A stretch of DNA of 64,000 bases from Candidatus Binatota bacterium (GCA_012960245.1 DUBO01000012.1:1-64000); one strand, 5' to 3'. Numbered from the stretch's first letter, positions 35,513 to 45,244 are shown. Numbers and translations: made by a program. Notes: a model not told the origin generated them from the sequence alone.

Positions 35513-37020
35513 CCGCCAAGGTTGTCCTGGTCGGCGCCGGTCCGGGCGACCCCGGCCTGCTGACCCTCAGGGGCCGCGACTGGTTGGCTTCTGCCGACGT
35601 GGTTCTCTACGACGCTCTGGTCGACACGCGCTTGCTCGCGCTGGCCGGCAAAACTGCCGAGCTACTCCTGGTGGGTCGTCGCCACGGACTCGAGGTCTGC
35701 AGCCAGGCCGAGGTCAACAAAATGATAGTCGGTTACGCGCTGGACGGGCGCGTGGTCGTGCGCTTGAAGGGAGGGGACCCTTTCCTCTTCGGGCGCGGGG
35801 GTGAGGAGGTCGAGGCCTGTCGCCTGGCCGGTATCGACTGCGAGGTTATACCCGGAGTGAGTTCGGCCCTGGCCGTGCCGGCCCTGGCCGGCATACCACT
35901 CACCCACAGGGACTATGCCTCGTCGGTCACTATTCTCACTGGTCGCTCAGGCAAGGGCCGCGAGGGCAGGGAGCCCGACTGGGCGGCCCTGGCCGCCTCG
36001 GGTTCGACCATGGTCTGGCTGATGGGAATGCTCAAGGCCGACTACATTGTCGAACAGCTGCTGTCCGCGGGCATGGCCGCTGCCACTCCCGCGGCCGCGG
36101 TGGTGCGCGGAAGCACCGCGGCGCAGGCGTCCGTGCTATGCTCGCTCGAGGAACTACCCGGCAGGCTCAGGAGCGCCGACCTGCGTCCACCGGGAGTGCT
36201 GGTTATAGGCGAGGTGGTTAAACTCGGAAGCAGTGGTGGCAGCTGGGAAAAACGCCCTTTGTTCGGGCGTCGTATCGTGGTCACGCGGGCGGCAGAACAA
36301 GCCGCTGCCTTCTGCACCCGGCTCGAGCAACTAGGCGCCGAGGCGGTCGAGTATCCGGTGATCGAAACCCAGCCCATTACCGAGGGCCCGGACATCGACC
36401 GACTGTTGCCACTGCTATCGAGTTTCGACCTGCTCGTGCTCACCAGCGTTAACGGCGTGAATTTTTTCTTCGACCTTCTCGCTGCGACTAGCACCGACCT
36501 GCGCGAACTGGCCGGTGTCGATATCGCCGCGGTCGGCCCCGCGACGACGGCGGCCATAGAGGCGCGGGGCCTGCGCGTGGCTTTTCAACCGCCGCGCTAC
36601 CGGGCCGAGGAACTGGCCGACGCACTGGGAGACGTGGAGGGCAAGCGCGTACTGATCGCCGGGGCCGAACTGGCTCGCGAGGTTCTGCCCGACACCCTCG
36701 CTGAACGCTCGGCCGTCGTGGAGATACTGCCGGTTTACCGCAGCGTGATTCCCCGGGCTACCGGCAGATTCGAAGAGCTGGGCGAGGTCGACATGGTCAC
36801 CTTTGCCAGCCCTTCGGCGTTGCAGCACTTCGATGAGCTCAACGATGGGCGAGCGGCCGAGTTGCTGGCTGGCAAGGCCGTGGCCGTCATAGGCCCGGTC
36901 ACGGCAGAGGCGCTGGTAAACAAGGGGATAATCCCGGACGTGCTGCCCGACGAATGGACCAGTGCGGGCATGGCGGTGGCAATCGAAAGCTACTTTGCAA
37001 ACCAGCAGGGGCTGCCGTAG
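35509..37020 (+). CDS. cobA-hemD: Uroporphyrinogen-III C-methyltransferase / uroporphyrinogen-III synthase fusion (CobA-HemD)
   Basis: A 503-residue fusion starting at a TTG that overlaps the hemC stop (TTGA); upstream in-frame codons lie inside hemC. Residues 1-245 are a SUMT methylase ('KVVLVGAGPGDPGLLTLRG', 'VVRLKGGDPFLFGRGGEE', 'VIPGVSSALAVPALAGIPLTHR'-type motif), which makes precorrin-2 for siroheme and cobalamin. Residues about 255-500 are HemD ('GRRIVVTRAAEQAAAFCTRL', 'DLLVLTSVNGVNFFFDLL', 'VTFASPSALQHFDEL'), which cyclises hydroxymethylbilane. The fusion is common in Deltaproteobacteria, Firmicutes and relatives and places the heme/siroheme branch point in one protein. Confidence 0.95.
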   Translation: MTAKVVLVGAGPGDPGLLTLRGRDWLASADVVLYDALVDTRLLALAGKTAELLLVGRRHGLEVCSQAEVNKMIVGYALDGRVVVRLKGGDPFLFGRGGEEVEACRLAGIDCEVIPGVSSALAVPALAGIPLTHRDYASSVTILTGRSGKGREGREPDWAALAASGSTMVWLMGMLKADYIVEQLLSAGMAAATPAAAVVRGSTAAQASVLCSLEELPGRLRSADLRPPGVLVIGEVVKLGSSGGSWEKRPLFGRRIVVTRAAEQAAAFCTRLEQLGAEAVEYPVIETQPITEGPDIDRLLPLLSSFDLLVLTSVNGVNFFFDLLAATSTDLRELAGVDIAAVGPATTAAIEARGLRVAFQPPRYRAEELADALGDVEGKRVLIAGAELAREVLPDTLAERSAVVEILPVYRSVIPRATGRFEELGEVDMVTFASPSALQHFDELNDGRAAELLAGKAVAVIGPVTAEALVNKGIIPDVLPDEWTSAGMAVAIESYFANQQGLP

Positions 37021-37032
37021 CATCGCGTTATC

Positions 37033-38004
37033 ATGGCGTTTCCACTGCATAGGATGCGCAGGCTTCGCAACAGCGAAGGCCTCAGGCGCATGGTTCGCGA
37101 AAACAGCGTGGCCCCGGCCGACCTGGTCCAGCCTTACTTCGTCTGTCCCGGCAGCGGCGTTGAGAGCCCCGTGTCTTCGATGCCCGGGGTCAGCCAGCTG
37201 TCGGTGGACAAGGTAACCGAAGCTGCGTCCAGGGCCGCCGACGCAGGCGTGGCGGGGGTTCTGCTGTTCGGCATACCCGAGCACAAGGACGCGGTGGGCA
37301 GCAGCGCTTCTGACGACAATGGCGTTGTGCAAAGGGCGGTGGCGGCCATCAGGAAGGCCTCACCCTCATTGCTGGTCATTACAGATGTCTGCCTGTGCGA
37401 GTACACCGACCACGGCCACTGCGGAGTTATAGAGGGCGAGCAGGTAGACAACGACGCGACCCTGCCGCTTCTGGTGGAAGAGGCCCTGTCGCACGCGCGG
37501 GCCGGCGCCGACATCGTTGCTCCTTCCGACATGATGGACGGTCGGGTGGGTGCCATCAGGGCCGCTCTCGACGAGCATCACTTCGAGGAACTTCCCATAA
37601 TGTCTTACTCGGCCAAGTACTGCTCGGGTTTTTATGGACCGTTCAGGGAGGCGGCCGAGTCGGCGCCGCAGTTCGGCGACCGGCGCAGTTACCAGATGGA
37701 CCCTGCCAACTCGGCTGAAGCCCTGCGTGAGGTGGAGCTGGATCTCGAAGAAGGTGCCGACATCGTCATGGTGAAACCGGCAATGCCCTACCTTGATGTC
37801 ATCAGGTCGGTCAAGGACACTTTTGCCTGCCCGCTGGCTGCCTACCAGGTCAGTGGCGAGTACTCCATGATCAAGGCCGCGGTAGAGCGTGGCTGGCTCG
37901 ATGAATCACGGGTGGTGGCCGAGTCGCTGATGGCAATCAAGAGGGCCGGGGCTGACATCCTGATCAGCTACTACGCCACCGACGTCGCCACCGGCGCCGT
38001 CTAA
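37033..38004 (+). CDS. hemB: Delta-aminolevulinic acid dehydratase (porphobilinogen synthase)
   Basis: A 323-residue enzyme that condenses two aminolevulinates. 'PIMSYSAKYCSGFYGPFREAAES' and 'MVKPAMPYLDVI' carry the two active-site lysines. The metal-site segment 'DVCLCEYTDHGHCGV' has three Cys, the zinc-dependent type. It follows cobA-hemD by 12 bases and completes the run from glutamyl-tRNA reductase except hemL. Confidence 0.97.
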   Translation: MAFPLHRMRRLRNSEGLRRMVRENSVAPADLVQPYFVCPGSGVESPVSSMPGVSQLSVDKVTEAASRAADAGVAGVLLFGIPEHKDAVGSSASDDNGVVQRAVAAIRKASPSLLVITDVCLCEYTDHGHCGVIEGEQVDNDATLPLLVEEALSHARAGADIVAPSDMMDGRVGAIRAALDEHHFEELPIMSYSAKYCSGFYGPFREAAESAPQFGDRRSYQMDPANSAEALREVELDLEEGADIVMVKPAMPYLDVIRSVKDTFACPLAAYQVSGEYSMIKAAVERGWLDESRVVAESLMAIKRAGADILISYYATDVATGAV

Positions 38005-38012
38005 GGTCTCCG

Positions 38013-39446
38013 GTGTCTACGCGTGCTCGCTTCCGCTGGCTGGTGATGGTCGCCGTGCTTGCCCAGTTGGCCGTTCTGCCCGCCGCGGCCCCGGCCACGG
38101 TTGGCATGGAGAAGGAGCTGGGCGAGGATTTCGTCAGCCAAGCGCGCAAGGGGCTGCCGCTTATCTACGATTACGAGATCAACGAGATGGTGTCCGAGAT
38201 CGGGGGGCGCATCGTGCGGGGCCTGGGCATGCAGCCTTTTGACTACGAGTTTTTCGTTGTCCGCGACGACAGCATCAACGCCTTCGCCGTCCCTGGCGGC
38301 AAGGTTTTTGTTCACGCGGGTCTCATTTCTCGCGTGAAGTCGGAGGACGCATTGGCCGGTGTGCTTGCTCACGAGGTCGCCCACGCTCACGCCCACCACG
38401 CGGTGCGACAACAGCAGAAGGGAGCCGCCGCCGGCTACGCGGGCCTGGCGGGCATTTTTCTTGCGCTCATCAACCCAGTGCTCGGACAGGCTGCACTGAT
38501 GGCCTCCCAGGCAAAGACCCTTGAGTACCAGCGCGACTTTGAACGCGAAGCCGACTTCCTGGCCTTGGAGTACACCCGTCGGTCGGGCTTCGACCCACAA
38601 TCGATGCTTGAACTGCTGCGCGTTATCTACGATGAGCAGAAAATAAACCCCACCAGCATACCTCCCTATTTCCTTTCGCATCCGCTCACTGCCGAGCGAA
38701 TGGCCAATATCGAGGCTGCGCTGGGCAGACTGGAGTGGGAGCGCGAGAGTCGCCCGGTGGCGAGTGAGCGCCTGCTGCGCGCGGCGGCCGTCGCCCGTGG
38801 CACATCGCAGCGACGGGCGAAGGCCGTGGGCGATTACGAGGCGGCGGTGAGTTCGGCGAAGGCCGGCGAAGAACGTTTGCGCGCGGTCGAGATGGCCGGT
38901 GTGCTGATGGTGCACGGCGAAGACTACACTGCTGCGCTGGCTTATCTGCGCGAAGCCGCAGCGGGGGGACGCAATATGGACCGCGAGCTGGGCCGTGCGC
39001 TACTACGCCTGGGCGAGTACGGCGAGGCGCTGCCTCTGCTTAAGAGAGCGGTCAAGGAGAGACCGGGCGATTGGAACGCGCTCGCCGACCTGGGCGAGGC
39101 CCACTATAGGCTCTCCGACGCAGAGCAGGCAGTGGCTGCCCTTGAGAAGTCATGGGAGCTCAGCCCCTGGCGCCCGCGGGTTGCCGAAAGTTTTGCGCGC
39201 GCTCTCGACATGGCCGGTAAGCGCGAACGCGGCTACTACTTTCTCGCCGTGAGGGCAGAGACCACCGGGCGCCTGGACCGTGCCCTGTTATACTATCGCA
39301 AGGCCCTGCCTGGACTCGAAGAGGGCGGCGAGGAGTGGAAGCAGGCGTCTTCTCGGCTCGAGCAGCTTGAAGACGCCGCCGAGCAGCTGCATCGGCGACC
39401 GAAACCACCCGTCGCCAGGCCGCGAGAGTTAGCCAACGGTGGCTGA
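38013..39446 (+). CDS. bepA: Periplasmic M48 metalloprotease with TPR repeats (BepA-like)
   Basis: A 477-residue exported protein starting at GTG. After a signal peptide (about 1-30) comes an M48 domain with the zinc motif 'GVLAHEVAHAHAHHAVRQQQ' (HExxH) and the third ligand in 'FEREADFLALEYTRRSGFDP'. The C-terminal 200 residues form TPR repeats ('YTAALAYLREAAAGG', 'YGEALPLLKRAVKERPGDWNALADLGEAHY' in part). BepA (YfgC) degrades or promotes assembly of outer-membrane proteins such as LptD at the BAM complex. It sits between hemB and hisC with an eight-base overlap to hisC, probably by chance of operon packing. Confidence 0.92.
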   Translation: MSTRARFRWLVMVAVLAQLAVLPAAAPATVGMEKELGEDFVSQARKGLPLIYDYEINEMVSEIGGRIVRGLGMQPFDYEFFVVRDDSINAFAVPGGKVFVHAGLISRVKSEDALAGVLAHEVAHAHAHHAVRQQQKGAAAGYAGLAGIFLALINPVLGQAALMASQAKTLEYQRDFEREADFLALEYTRRSGFDPQSMLELLRVIYDEQKINPTSIPPYFLSHPLTAERMANIEAALGRLEWERESRPVASERLLRAAAVARGTSQRRAKAVGDYEAAVSSAKAGEERLRAVEMAGVLMVHGEDYTAALAYLREAAAGGRNMDRELGRALLRLGEYGEALPLLKRAVKERPGDWNALADLGEAHYRLSDAEQAVAALEKSWELSPWRPRVAESFARALDMAGKRERGYYFLAVRAETTGRLDRALLYYRKALPGLEEGGEEWKQASSRLEQLEDAAEQLHRRPKPPVARPRELANGG

Positions 39447-40515
39447 GCGCGTGATCGCGGGCGTGCTGCCGCGCGTGCGGGCGATGAAGGCTTACACCCC
39501 GGGCGAACAGCCCAGCGGTGGCGAGCTTGTAAAACTCAACACCAACGAGAATCCCTATCCACCGTCACCGGCCGTGGCGGAGGCCGTGCGCGCCGTGAGC
39601 AATGGCGACTCGCTGAGGCTCTATCCGCAGCCGGCGAGCGACGATGTCAGGGCCGCGGCCGCGGCGGCCTGGCAACGACCGATCGAAGGCGTGCTCATCG
39701 GCAATGGCTCCGACGAGCTGCTGGCTGTGCTCACCAGGGCCTGCCTTGAGCCGGGGCAGACCGTGGCCTGGCTGTCTCCCACTTACTCGCTGTACCGCAC
39801 TATGGCCGAGGCTGTAGGCGCCCGCGTGGTCGAGCTGCCTGTGCAACGAGAAAAAGACCACAGCCGGGCGCTGCTCGACGAAGACCTGGCTTCGTGCAAT
39901 CCGCGGTTGATCTTCGTGTGCAGGCCCAATTCGCCCTGGGGCGAGACCGTTGGCTTGGAAGAACTCGGGCGGTTGTGTCGTTCGACCGACGCCCTGGTGG
40001 TGGCCGACGAGGCCTACATTGATTTCAGCCACGCCGAGTCGGCCCTTGAACTACTTGACCAGCACCAGAACCTGGTCGTACTGCGCACCCTGTCGAAGGC
40101 GTTCTCGCTGGCCGCCGTCCGTATAGGCATTGCTTTTGCCAGTCCGGATCTCGTTGTCGAGCTGGATAAGCTGCGCGATTCCTACAACGTCTCGCGGCTG
40201 AACGCCGCCGCCGCCGTGGCCGCCTTGCAGGACATGGACTACCAGCGTGTGAACTGCGACAGGGTTATGGCCAGCAGGCAACGCGTGATCGAACGCTTGT
40301 GTGCTGCCGGCTGGGGGCCCTGGGCCAGCGACGCCAACTTCTTCTGGTTGCCCTGTCCGGGTGACGACGGGAGGGCGGTTTACAGTCGCCTGGCCGACGC
40401 GGGAGTGCTCGTACGCTGGTTTGACAGCCCCCGGTTGAGCGGTGGCGTGAGGATAACCGTGGGTACCGACGAACAGATGGACCTGCTCGTGCGGTGCCTC
40501 GGAAACTTTAACTGA
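39439..40515 (+). CDS. hisC: Histidinol-phosphate aminotransferase
   Basis: A 358-residue class I/II PLP aminotransferase. 'KLNTNENPYPPSPAVAEAV' is the HisC N-terminal motif, 'IGNGSDELLAVLTRAC' binds PLP phosphate, and 'LRTLSKAFSLAAVRIG' carries the Schiff-base Lys. It converts imidazole-acetol phosphate to histidinol phosphate, although close relatives act on aromatic amino acids. The GTG start overlaps bepA; no other his gene is in the window. Confidence 0.93.
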   Translation: MAERVIAGVLPRVRAMKAYTPGEQPSGGELVKLNTNENPYPPSPAVAEAVRAVSNGDSLRLYPQPASDDVRAAAAAAWQRPIEGVLIGNGSDELLAVLTRACLEPGQTVAWLSPTYSLYRTMAEAVGARVVELPVQREKDHSRALLDEDLASCNPRLIFVCRPNSPWGETVGLEELGRLCRSTDALVVADEAYIDFSHAESALELLDQHQNLVVLRTLSKAFSLAAVRIGIAFASPDLVVELDKLRDSYNVSRLNAAAAVAALQDMDYQRVNCDRVMASRQRVIERLCAAGWGPWASDANFFWLPCPGDDGRAVYSRLADAGVLVRWFDSPRLSGGVRITVGTDEQMDLLVRCLGNFN

Positions 40516-40544
40516 GCCGACGTCGTTCTGCCCGGTGGCGCAGG

Positions 40545-41972
40545 CTACTCGGCAGCGGGCGTTTCCTTTGAGGCGGGAGCTTCTTCGACCTGGGGCGCTG
40601 AGAGAAAGTCGTCGGCTACGAGATCGGCTCTTGAGTACAGGTACTGGGGTACGGCCATGACCATATTGCCGGCTTCGCTCGAGAGATAGTAGCGCTTGTC
40701 GTCGTCTTCGCCGACGCTGCCGGCCAGGGCCGCGCCACAGGAACGCCCGTCGGCTCTCGCCATCGCCACTCGCAGCGAGGGCGGCCGCAGGCCGTACAAC
40801 CCGAGGGTAGAATTCTTGCTGTCCTCGGCCACGATGCTCTTGCCTGCCAGTTCGGCCAGGTCGCCCACGGCGCGGTCAATGCGCATCTCCTTGAGTAGCC
40901 TCTGGCCGTGCTCGGTGCTCATGGTCCAATCGTCGGCCGCCGACGTCCTCGTGAGCTCGAAGCCCCGCTTGTCATCACGTTCGACCGACAGCGACGTTAT
41001 CTCGCCCGGCAGGCAGTCAAACAGTCCCTTGTCTCGCAGCTCGCCGAGCGGCCTGGCGAAGGCCACCTTCGTGGCCCGATCAACCGCGGCCAGTTGTCCG
41101 TCTCCCAGGCGCGACAGGTAAAGGCCGGCTGGTTGGTCTGCCGGAGCGCTGCCCAGCTTGAAGCCATCCAGGTTGTCCAGGCCGATTCTCAGTGTCAGGC
41201 TCACCGACGGCTCGTCGAGGCCCGTGGTCGCACTGTCGGCGTGGCCCTGGTCGTAAAAGGCCGTGGCCCTGGTAGTCGAAAGCGCCTCCAGCAGGTTGGA
41301 CACGACGCGCGTGTCGGCTCGCCCCTTGACGGGCTCGAGCAACTGCCACTGGTCACCGGCGCGTTGCAGTTCGATTTTGCCGGCCTCGGCGGTCTCGAGG
41401 GTCATGGCTATAACGTCCGCCGGTTTGAAGTCGAACAGGCGCTTCTCCCTGAGGTCGAAGACCGACTTCTTTACCCCGGTGTGAAAGATCAAGGGCGTGA
41501 CGACGATCTCTCCAGAGTTTTCGATTCTCACGAAGGCCTGGTAGCCCACCGGGGTGGTGTCGCCTACCACGATGTCGTCCAGCTGGTCGCCGTCGTCCAG
41601 GCGCATTTTTATGCGGACCTGGCTGCCGTTGTCTTCGAGCCCGTAGACTGACAGGTCTTCGGCCTCACTCACGGCAATGCGCCGCTCGACCCTGGTGTCG
41701 CGTATGGCCTTGATCAGCCGCTCAACTGTAATGCGGTCGGCGTCCACGGTCAGCGGGGCACTGATCGACCAGTCGGCCGCCTCGTCGCGTTCAAGGACGA
41801 TGGTCGTTCCGTCGGGGTAGTCCATTGATATGTGGGCCACGGCCTCAACGTCAAAGGAGATAAGTTCGTCGGCGTGGAGTTCGGCCTCCATGCGGGGCCT
41901 TTCGACACTGTAGAGCCAGGCGCCGGCCGCGATGGCTATCAGCGCCAGCAGCAGCGTACGGCGTGGGTTCAC
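40545..41972 (-). CDS. DUF4340 protein of a Gld-type ABC exporter operon
   Basis: A 475-residue protein. I chose the GTG that overlaps the stop of the upstream GldG-like gene (GTGA); a GTG seven codons earlier is possible. One N-terminal membrane helix ('TLLLALIAIAAGAWLYSVE') is followed by repeated beta-rich DUF4340 units ('ISMDYPDGTTIVLERDEAADWSI', 'IELQRAGDQWQLLEPVKGRADTRVVSNLL' in part, 'FELTRTSAADDWTMS'). DUF4340 proteins are regularly encoded last in operons with a GldA-type ATPase, a GldF-type permease and a GldG-type periplasmic protein. Substrate and function of the complex are unknown. Confidence 0.85.
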   Translation of the reverse strand: MNPRRTLLLALIAIAAGAWLYSVERPRMEAELHADELISFDVEAVAHISMDYPDGTTIVLERDEAADWSISAPLTVDADRITVERLIKAIRDTRVERRIAVSEAEDLSVYGLEDNGSQVRIKMRLDDGDQLDDIVVGDTTPVGYQAFVRIENSGEIVVTPLIFHTGVKKSVFDLREKRLFDFKPADVIAMTLETAEAGKIELQRAGDQWQLLEPVKGRADTRVVSNLLEALSTTRATAFYDQGHADSATTGLDEPSVSLTLRIGLDNLDGFKLGSAPADQPAGLYLSRLGDGQLAAVDRATKVAFARPLGELRDKGLFDCLPGEITSLSVERDDKRGFELTRTSAADDWTMSTEHGQRLLKEMRIDRAVGDLAELAGKSIVAEDSKNSTLGLYGLRPPSLRVAMARADGRSCGAALAGSVGEDDDKRYYLSSEAGNMVMAVPQYLYSRADLVADDFLSAPQVEEAPASKETPAAE

Positions 41973-43534
41973 AGCGAGGTTCGCCGCCACCACACGGCGA
42001 TGCCCATCATGAGTATGAACTCGGGCAACAGCAGCACCGAAAGATAGAAGACATTGCGGCCTTCTTTTGCCGTCAGGTGTGCGCGAGAGGCTCTCACCCC
42101 GCGGGGCGGGATAGAGATGAGATGGCTCTCGCCGGCCAGCCAGCCGGTGGCCGACAGTACCAGCGCGTCGTTGAAGAGCTGCCTGAAGTACTGGTTGGTG
42201 AGCAGGCTTGCGTCTCCCAGCACCACCATCTGGAACTCGCCGTCGCCTTCGCCGCCTATGGCTTCTGCGAAGGCGCTAACGGCCGTGGCCACGACAACCG
42301 GCCCCTTGATGTCGGTGTCCTGCAGCTTGGCCTCGCTTGAATCGAAGAGCGTGTCGAGGTCGGTCTCGGCCCAGCTGGTGTCCGAGGTAAAGGCCAGGGG
42401 CTCTACGACCAGCCCTTCGCGGGGCGAGGGCGAGGGCGTAACCGAGCGCGCCAGCGAGAACAGGGTACGTTCTTTCATCGAGGCCACGGCCGGGTGCTTG
42501 CCGTAGCGCGCCACCACGGGGTCTAGTCCCAGCGACACGCCCTGAAACATCCGAACCTGCTGATCAACGATGACATCGTCGCCCACAGTTACTCCCCACT
42601 CGGCCAGGAAGCCCGCGAGCCCGCTGTCCCGCCTTGGCTCGAGAGCTACCAGAAGGCGGCCGCCGTTTTTCATGTAAGCCCTGAGTAGTTCAAATTCCCG
42701 GGGAAACCAGTCCTTGGCCGCGCTCGATATTACGAGCACGTCGGCGTCGTCTGGCACAGATCCGAGCTCCGGCAGAAAAAGGGCGTCTACGTCGTAGTTC
42801 TGGTTGACCAGCTCCTGCTTGAACTGGCCCGTGCCGCCGGGACCACGAGGGTCGTCGCTGTCGGGCTCACCGTGGCCTTCCACGAAGTAAATCTTCTTGC
42901 GCTCGCCCCCCGCGAGACTATGGATACCGTTGGTAATGGTGGCCTCGTCGGTCTTGGTGACCAGCGTGCTCCTGTCGCCGTAAATGATGCGCAGCGAAGG
43001 CACCTGGGTGACAGCGGACTTCTGCGCCAGTTCGGGGCGAAGCTGGGGGTCGATGATGCTGTAGCTCAGGTGGTTGTTCTCGTAACGGTATGCGGCCAGG
43101 AGTTCGCCCAGCACCGGGTCGCTGCCTCCCTGCAGGTAGGCTTCGATGACCACGTCTTCTTCGATCGCGCCCACGACCTCGCGCGACTGTTCGGAGAGAC
43201 TGTTGACGCCCGAGGCGCTCAGGTCTATCCGGCTGTGGTAGCGTGCAGCCATAAAGTTGCCCATGACGAGCACCAGCACGAACAGCAGCGAGTAGGTTAT
43301 GGCGTTGGCGCCGTATCGAGTGGAGCGCTGGCGAATAAAATCGTTGACCGACGAAGTCGAGCCGCTGGTAGCGTAGACGGCCAGTGCGGCTGCACCCAGC
43401 AACAGGTGGCCGAGCGAGTACCAGCCGAAGGAGAAAAAGCTGTCGGCTGGTTGCCGGGTCATCAGGTGGCTGATGAGGCCGAAGGCCATCAGTACCAGGC
43501 CGGCTATGGCAAGGATGGGGGCACGTCGGCTCAC
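41969..43534 (-). CDS. GldG-like ABC-type transport auxiliary protein
   Basis: A 521-residue protein of the GldG family (ABC_transp_aux). The chosen GTG overlaps the permease stop by four bases; a GTG three codons earlier also exists. Two or three membrane segments at the N-terminus, a long periplasmic region with a glutamine amidotransferase-like fold ('KKIYFVEGHGEPDSDDPRG', 'DADVLVISSAAKDWFPREFELLRAYMKNGGRLL' in part) and a C-terminal membrane helix match the family. GldG with GldF and GldA is required for gliding in Flavobacterium, but homologs are widespread in non-gliding bacteria, so no motility role is claimed. Confidence 0.88.
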   Translation of the reverse strand: MSRRAPILAIAGLVLMAFGLISHLMTRQPADSFFSFGWYSLGHLLLGAAALAVYATSGSTSSVNDFIRQRSTRYGANAITYSLLFVLVLVMGNFMAARYHSRIDLSASGVNSLSEQSREVVGAIEEDVVIEAYLQGGSDPVLGELLAAYRYENNHLSYSIIDPQLRPELAQKSAVTQVPSLRIIYGDRSTLVTKTDEATITNGIHSLAGGERKKIYFVEGHGEPDSDDPRGPGGTGQFKQELVNQNYDVDALFLPELGSVPDDADVLVISSAAKDWFPREFELLRAYMKNGGRLLVALEPRRDSGLAGFLAEWGVTVGDDVIVDQQVRMFQGVSLGLDPVVARYGKHPAVASMKERTLFSLARSVTPSPSPREGLVVEPLAFTSDTSWAETDLDTLFDSSEAKLQDTDIKGPVVVATAVSAFAEAIGGEGDGEFQMVVLGDASLLTNQYFRQLFNDALVLSATGWLAGESHLISIPPRGVRASRAHLTAKEGRNVFYLSVLLLPEFILMMGIAVWWRRTSL

Positions 43535-44304
43535 GCCTTCCACCTCGCTGATTCAACGGCCCGGTGGGTGAGGAAGAGAAATGCTCCTATGGCGCTGCCG
43601 AAGTAGACCAGGTCGGTGGTGTCTATGACCCCGCGCGCCATGTTACGAAAGTGCTCGGTGACCGACACGTAAAGCAGGATGGCTTTCATCGGCTCGCCGG
43701 CATTCTCGGCCGGCCAGCTGATGACGAACAGCAGCAGCAGTATGACCAGGGCGCTGATGGCGGCCACTATCTGGTTCGATGTGAGCGCTGAGCAGAAGTT
43801 GCCCACCGCCACGAAGCCCAGTGCCATGAGGTACAGGCCCAGGAAGCCCGCCGTCATGAGGCCGACCTCGGGGTTGCCGTAGATCATAAGTATGGCGGGG
43901 TAGACAAGCGTCAGGGCTATCATCAGCGTTACCACTGCGCAGCCGGCCAGGTACTTGCCCAGCACGATCTCGTGCACCTTGAGCGGCGAGGTGAACAGCA
44001 GCTCGTAGGTACCCTGGCTGCGCTCCTCGGCGAAGCTGCGCATGGTGATCATCGGCACCAGAATGACCAGTACCACCGACAGGTTGGAGAGCAGGGGAGT
44101 GATGATCGCGTCGTTCAAGTTCATCCAGGTGGTGTCGGCGCCCTGCATGCCGCTGTACAGCGCCACGATACGATTGAACTGGGCCAGCAGGTTGAAGAAG
44201 AACCAACCGGCCAGCAGAAGGAAGCCGGTGAGAACCACGTAGCCTATGGGCGACACGAAGGTCGAGCGCAGGTCCCGCCAGGCTATGGTGAGTGCGTTAC
44301 GCAC
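43531..44304 (-). CDS. GldF-like ABC-2 transporter permease
   Basis: A 257-residue inner-membrane permease with six helices. I chose the GTG that overlaps the ATPase stop by eight bases and gives 'VRNALTIAWRDLRSTFVSPIGYVV', the typical GldF/NosY-like N-terminus; the frame continues upstream but only as shadow of the ATPase gene. 'MRSFAEERSQGTYELLFTSPLKVHEIVLGKY' (split) is the ABC-2 signature. It pairs with the ATPase encoded upstream. Confidence 0.92.
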   Translation of the reverse strand: MRNALTIAWRDLRSTFVSPIGYVVLTGFLLLAGWFFFNLLAQFNRIVALYSGMQGADTTWMNLNDAIITPLLSNLSVVLVILVPMITMRSFAEERSQGTYELLFTSPLKVHEIVLGKYLAGCAVVTLMIALTLVYPAILMIYGNPEVGLMTAGFLGLYLMALGFVAVGNFCSALTSNQIVAAISALVILLLLFVISWPAENAGEPMKAILLYVSVTEHFRNMARGVIDTTDLVYFGSAIGAFLFLTHRAVESARWKA

Positions 44305-45088
44305 CGGGCGTGTCCTCCTTGTTCTCTGCGATGGCGTTATCAGGGGCGCTCGCCGGCCGGGGAGCAGGCACCGCGCCGTGTGCTTCGCCGCCCACGTGGC
44401 GCATGTACTCTTCCTCCAGGCTTCGTCCAGCGGGCAGGTCGGACAGGTCGGCCTCCAGCGCCACACGGCCTTCGTTGATGATGACTACTTTTTCGCAGAT
44501 CTGCGCCACCTCGGGCAGGATGTGGGTGGATAGTATCACCGTCCTTTCGGCGGCAAGTCGTCGTATGAGTCCCCTGATCTCGATGATCTGGGCGGGGTCC
44601 AGGCCCACGGTGGGCTCGTCGAGCACCAGAACCTCGGGTTTGTGGATGAGCGCCTGGGCGAGCCCTACACGCTGTCTAAAGCCCTTGGACAGGTGTCCGC
44701 AGAGGCGGTTCGCTACCTTGCCCAGGGCGCAGTCCACTATCACGGAGTCGGCCGCGTCGCGCGCGGCGGCGCCACGGATTCCCTTGAGCCGGGCCACGTG
44801 CACGAGGTAGGGACGCACCGCCATCTCGAGGTACAGCGGCGGGTGTTCTGGCAGGTAGCCTATGCGGCGGCGTACCTCGAAGCTGTCATCGAACACGTCA
44901 AAGCCTTCAACGGTCACGGTACCGGAGCTGGCAGGCATGAAGCCGGTGATGATGCGCATGGTGGTGGTTTTGCCGGCGCCGTTCGGGCCGAGAAACCCCA
45001 GGGCCTTGCCACTTTCGACCGAGAACGAGATTCCGTCCACCGCGGCAACGGAGCCATAACTCTTGCTGAGATCAGAAACCTTTATCAT
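44297..45088 (-). CDS. GldA-like ABC transporter ATP-binding protein
   Basis: A 263-residue ATPase with Walker A ('GFLGPNGAGKTTTMRIITGF'), Q-loop ('GYLPEHPPLYLEM'), a weakened signature 'LSKGFRQRVGLAQAL' (LSKGF instead of LSGGQ, usual in the GldA/CcmA/NosF group), Walker B ('EVLVLDEPTVGLDP') and H-loop ('VILSTHIL'). The last 50 residues are an Ala/Pro-rich extension. It energises the GldF/GldG-like components and has a clear promoter upstream, divergent from polA. Confidence 0.95.
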   Translation of the reverse strand: MIKVSDLSKSYGSVAAVDGISFSVESGKALGFLGPNGAGKTTTMRIITGFMPASSGTVTVEGFDVFDDSFEVRRRIGYLPEHPPLYLEMAVRPYLVHVARLKGIRGAAARDAADSVIVDCALGKVANRLCGHLSKGFRQRVGLAQALIHKPEVLVLDEPTVGLDPAQIIEIRGLIRRLAAERTVILSTHILPEVAQICEKVVIINEGRVALEADLSDLPAGRSLEEEYMRHVGGEAHGAVPAPRPASAPDNAIAENKEDTPGA

Positions 45089-45138
45089 GGGGGTACGTGT
45101 CGCGGTCGAGCGCGGCGGGGCGGGCCCTGCGCAGATGT

Positions 45139-45167
45139 TTTTTACCGGCGCCTTCGTGAGCTGTCAA
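45139..45167 (-). promoter_or_regulatory. Sigma70-type promoter of the Gld-type ABC operon
   Basis: On the minus strand TTGACA (45162-45167) and TAAAAA (45139-45144) are 17 bases apart, about 50 bases before the ATPase ATG. This is the divergent region between the ABC operon and polA. Confidence 0.6.
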
Positions 45168-45244
45168 CGCGGCCTCTCAACGCGGGCTGTCGGGCAGGCC
45201 CGGGTTGGTCGCGGTAATCGGCATGGGCTAGAGTCGTCCTCGCC

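Noticed and set aside
41969-45088. Gliding motility operon
   Set aside because: GldA/F/G-like proteins are widespread in non-gliding bacteria and no other gld gene is present.
45205-45234. TTGGTC-N18-TAGAGT as a polA promoter
   Set aside because: Weak elements and the start of transcription would fall almost at the start codon.
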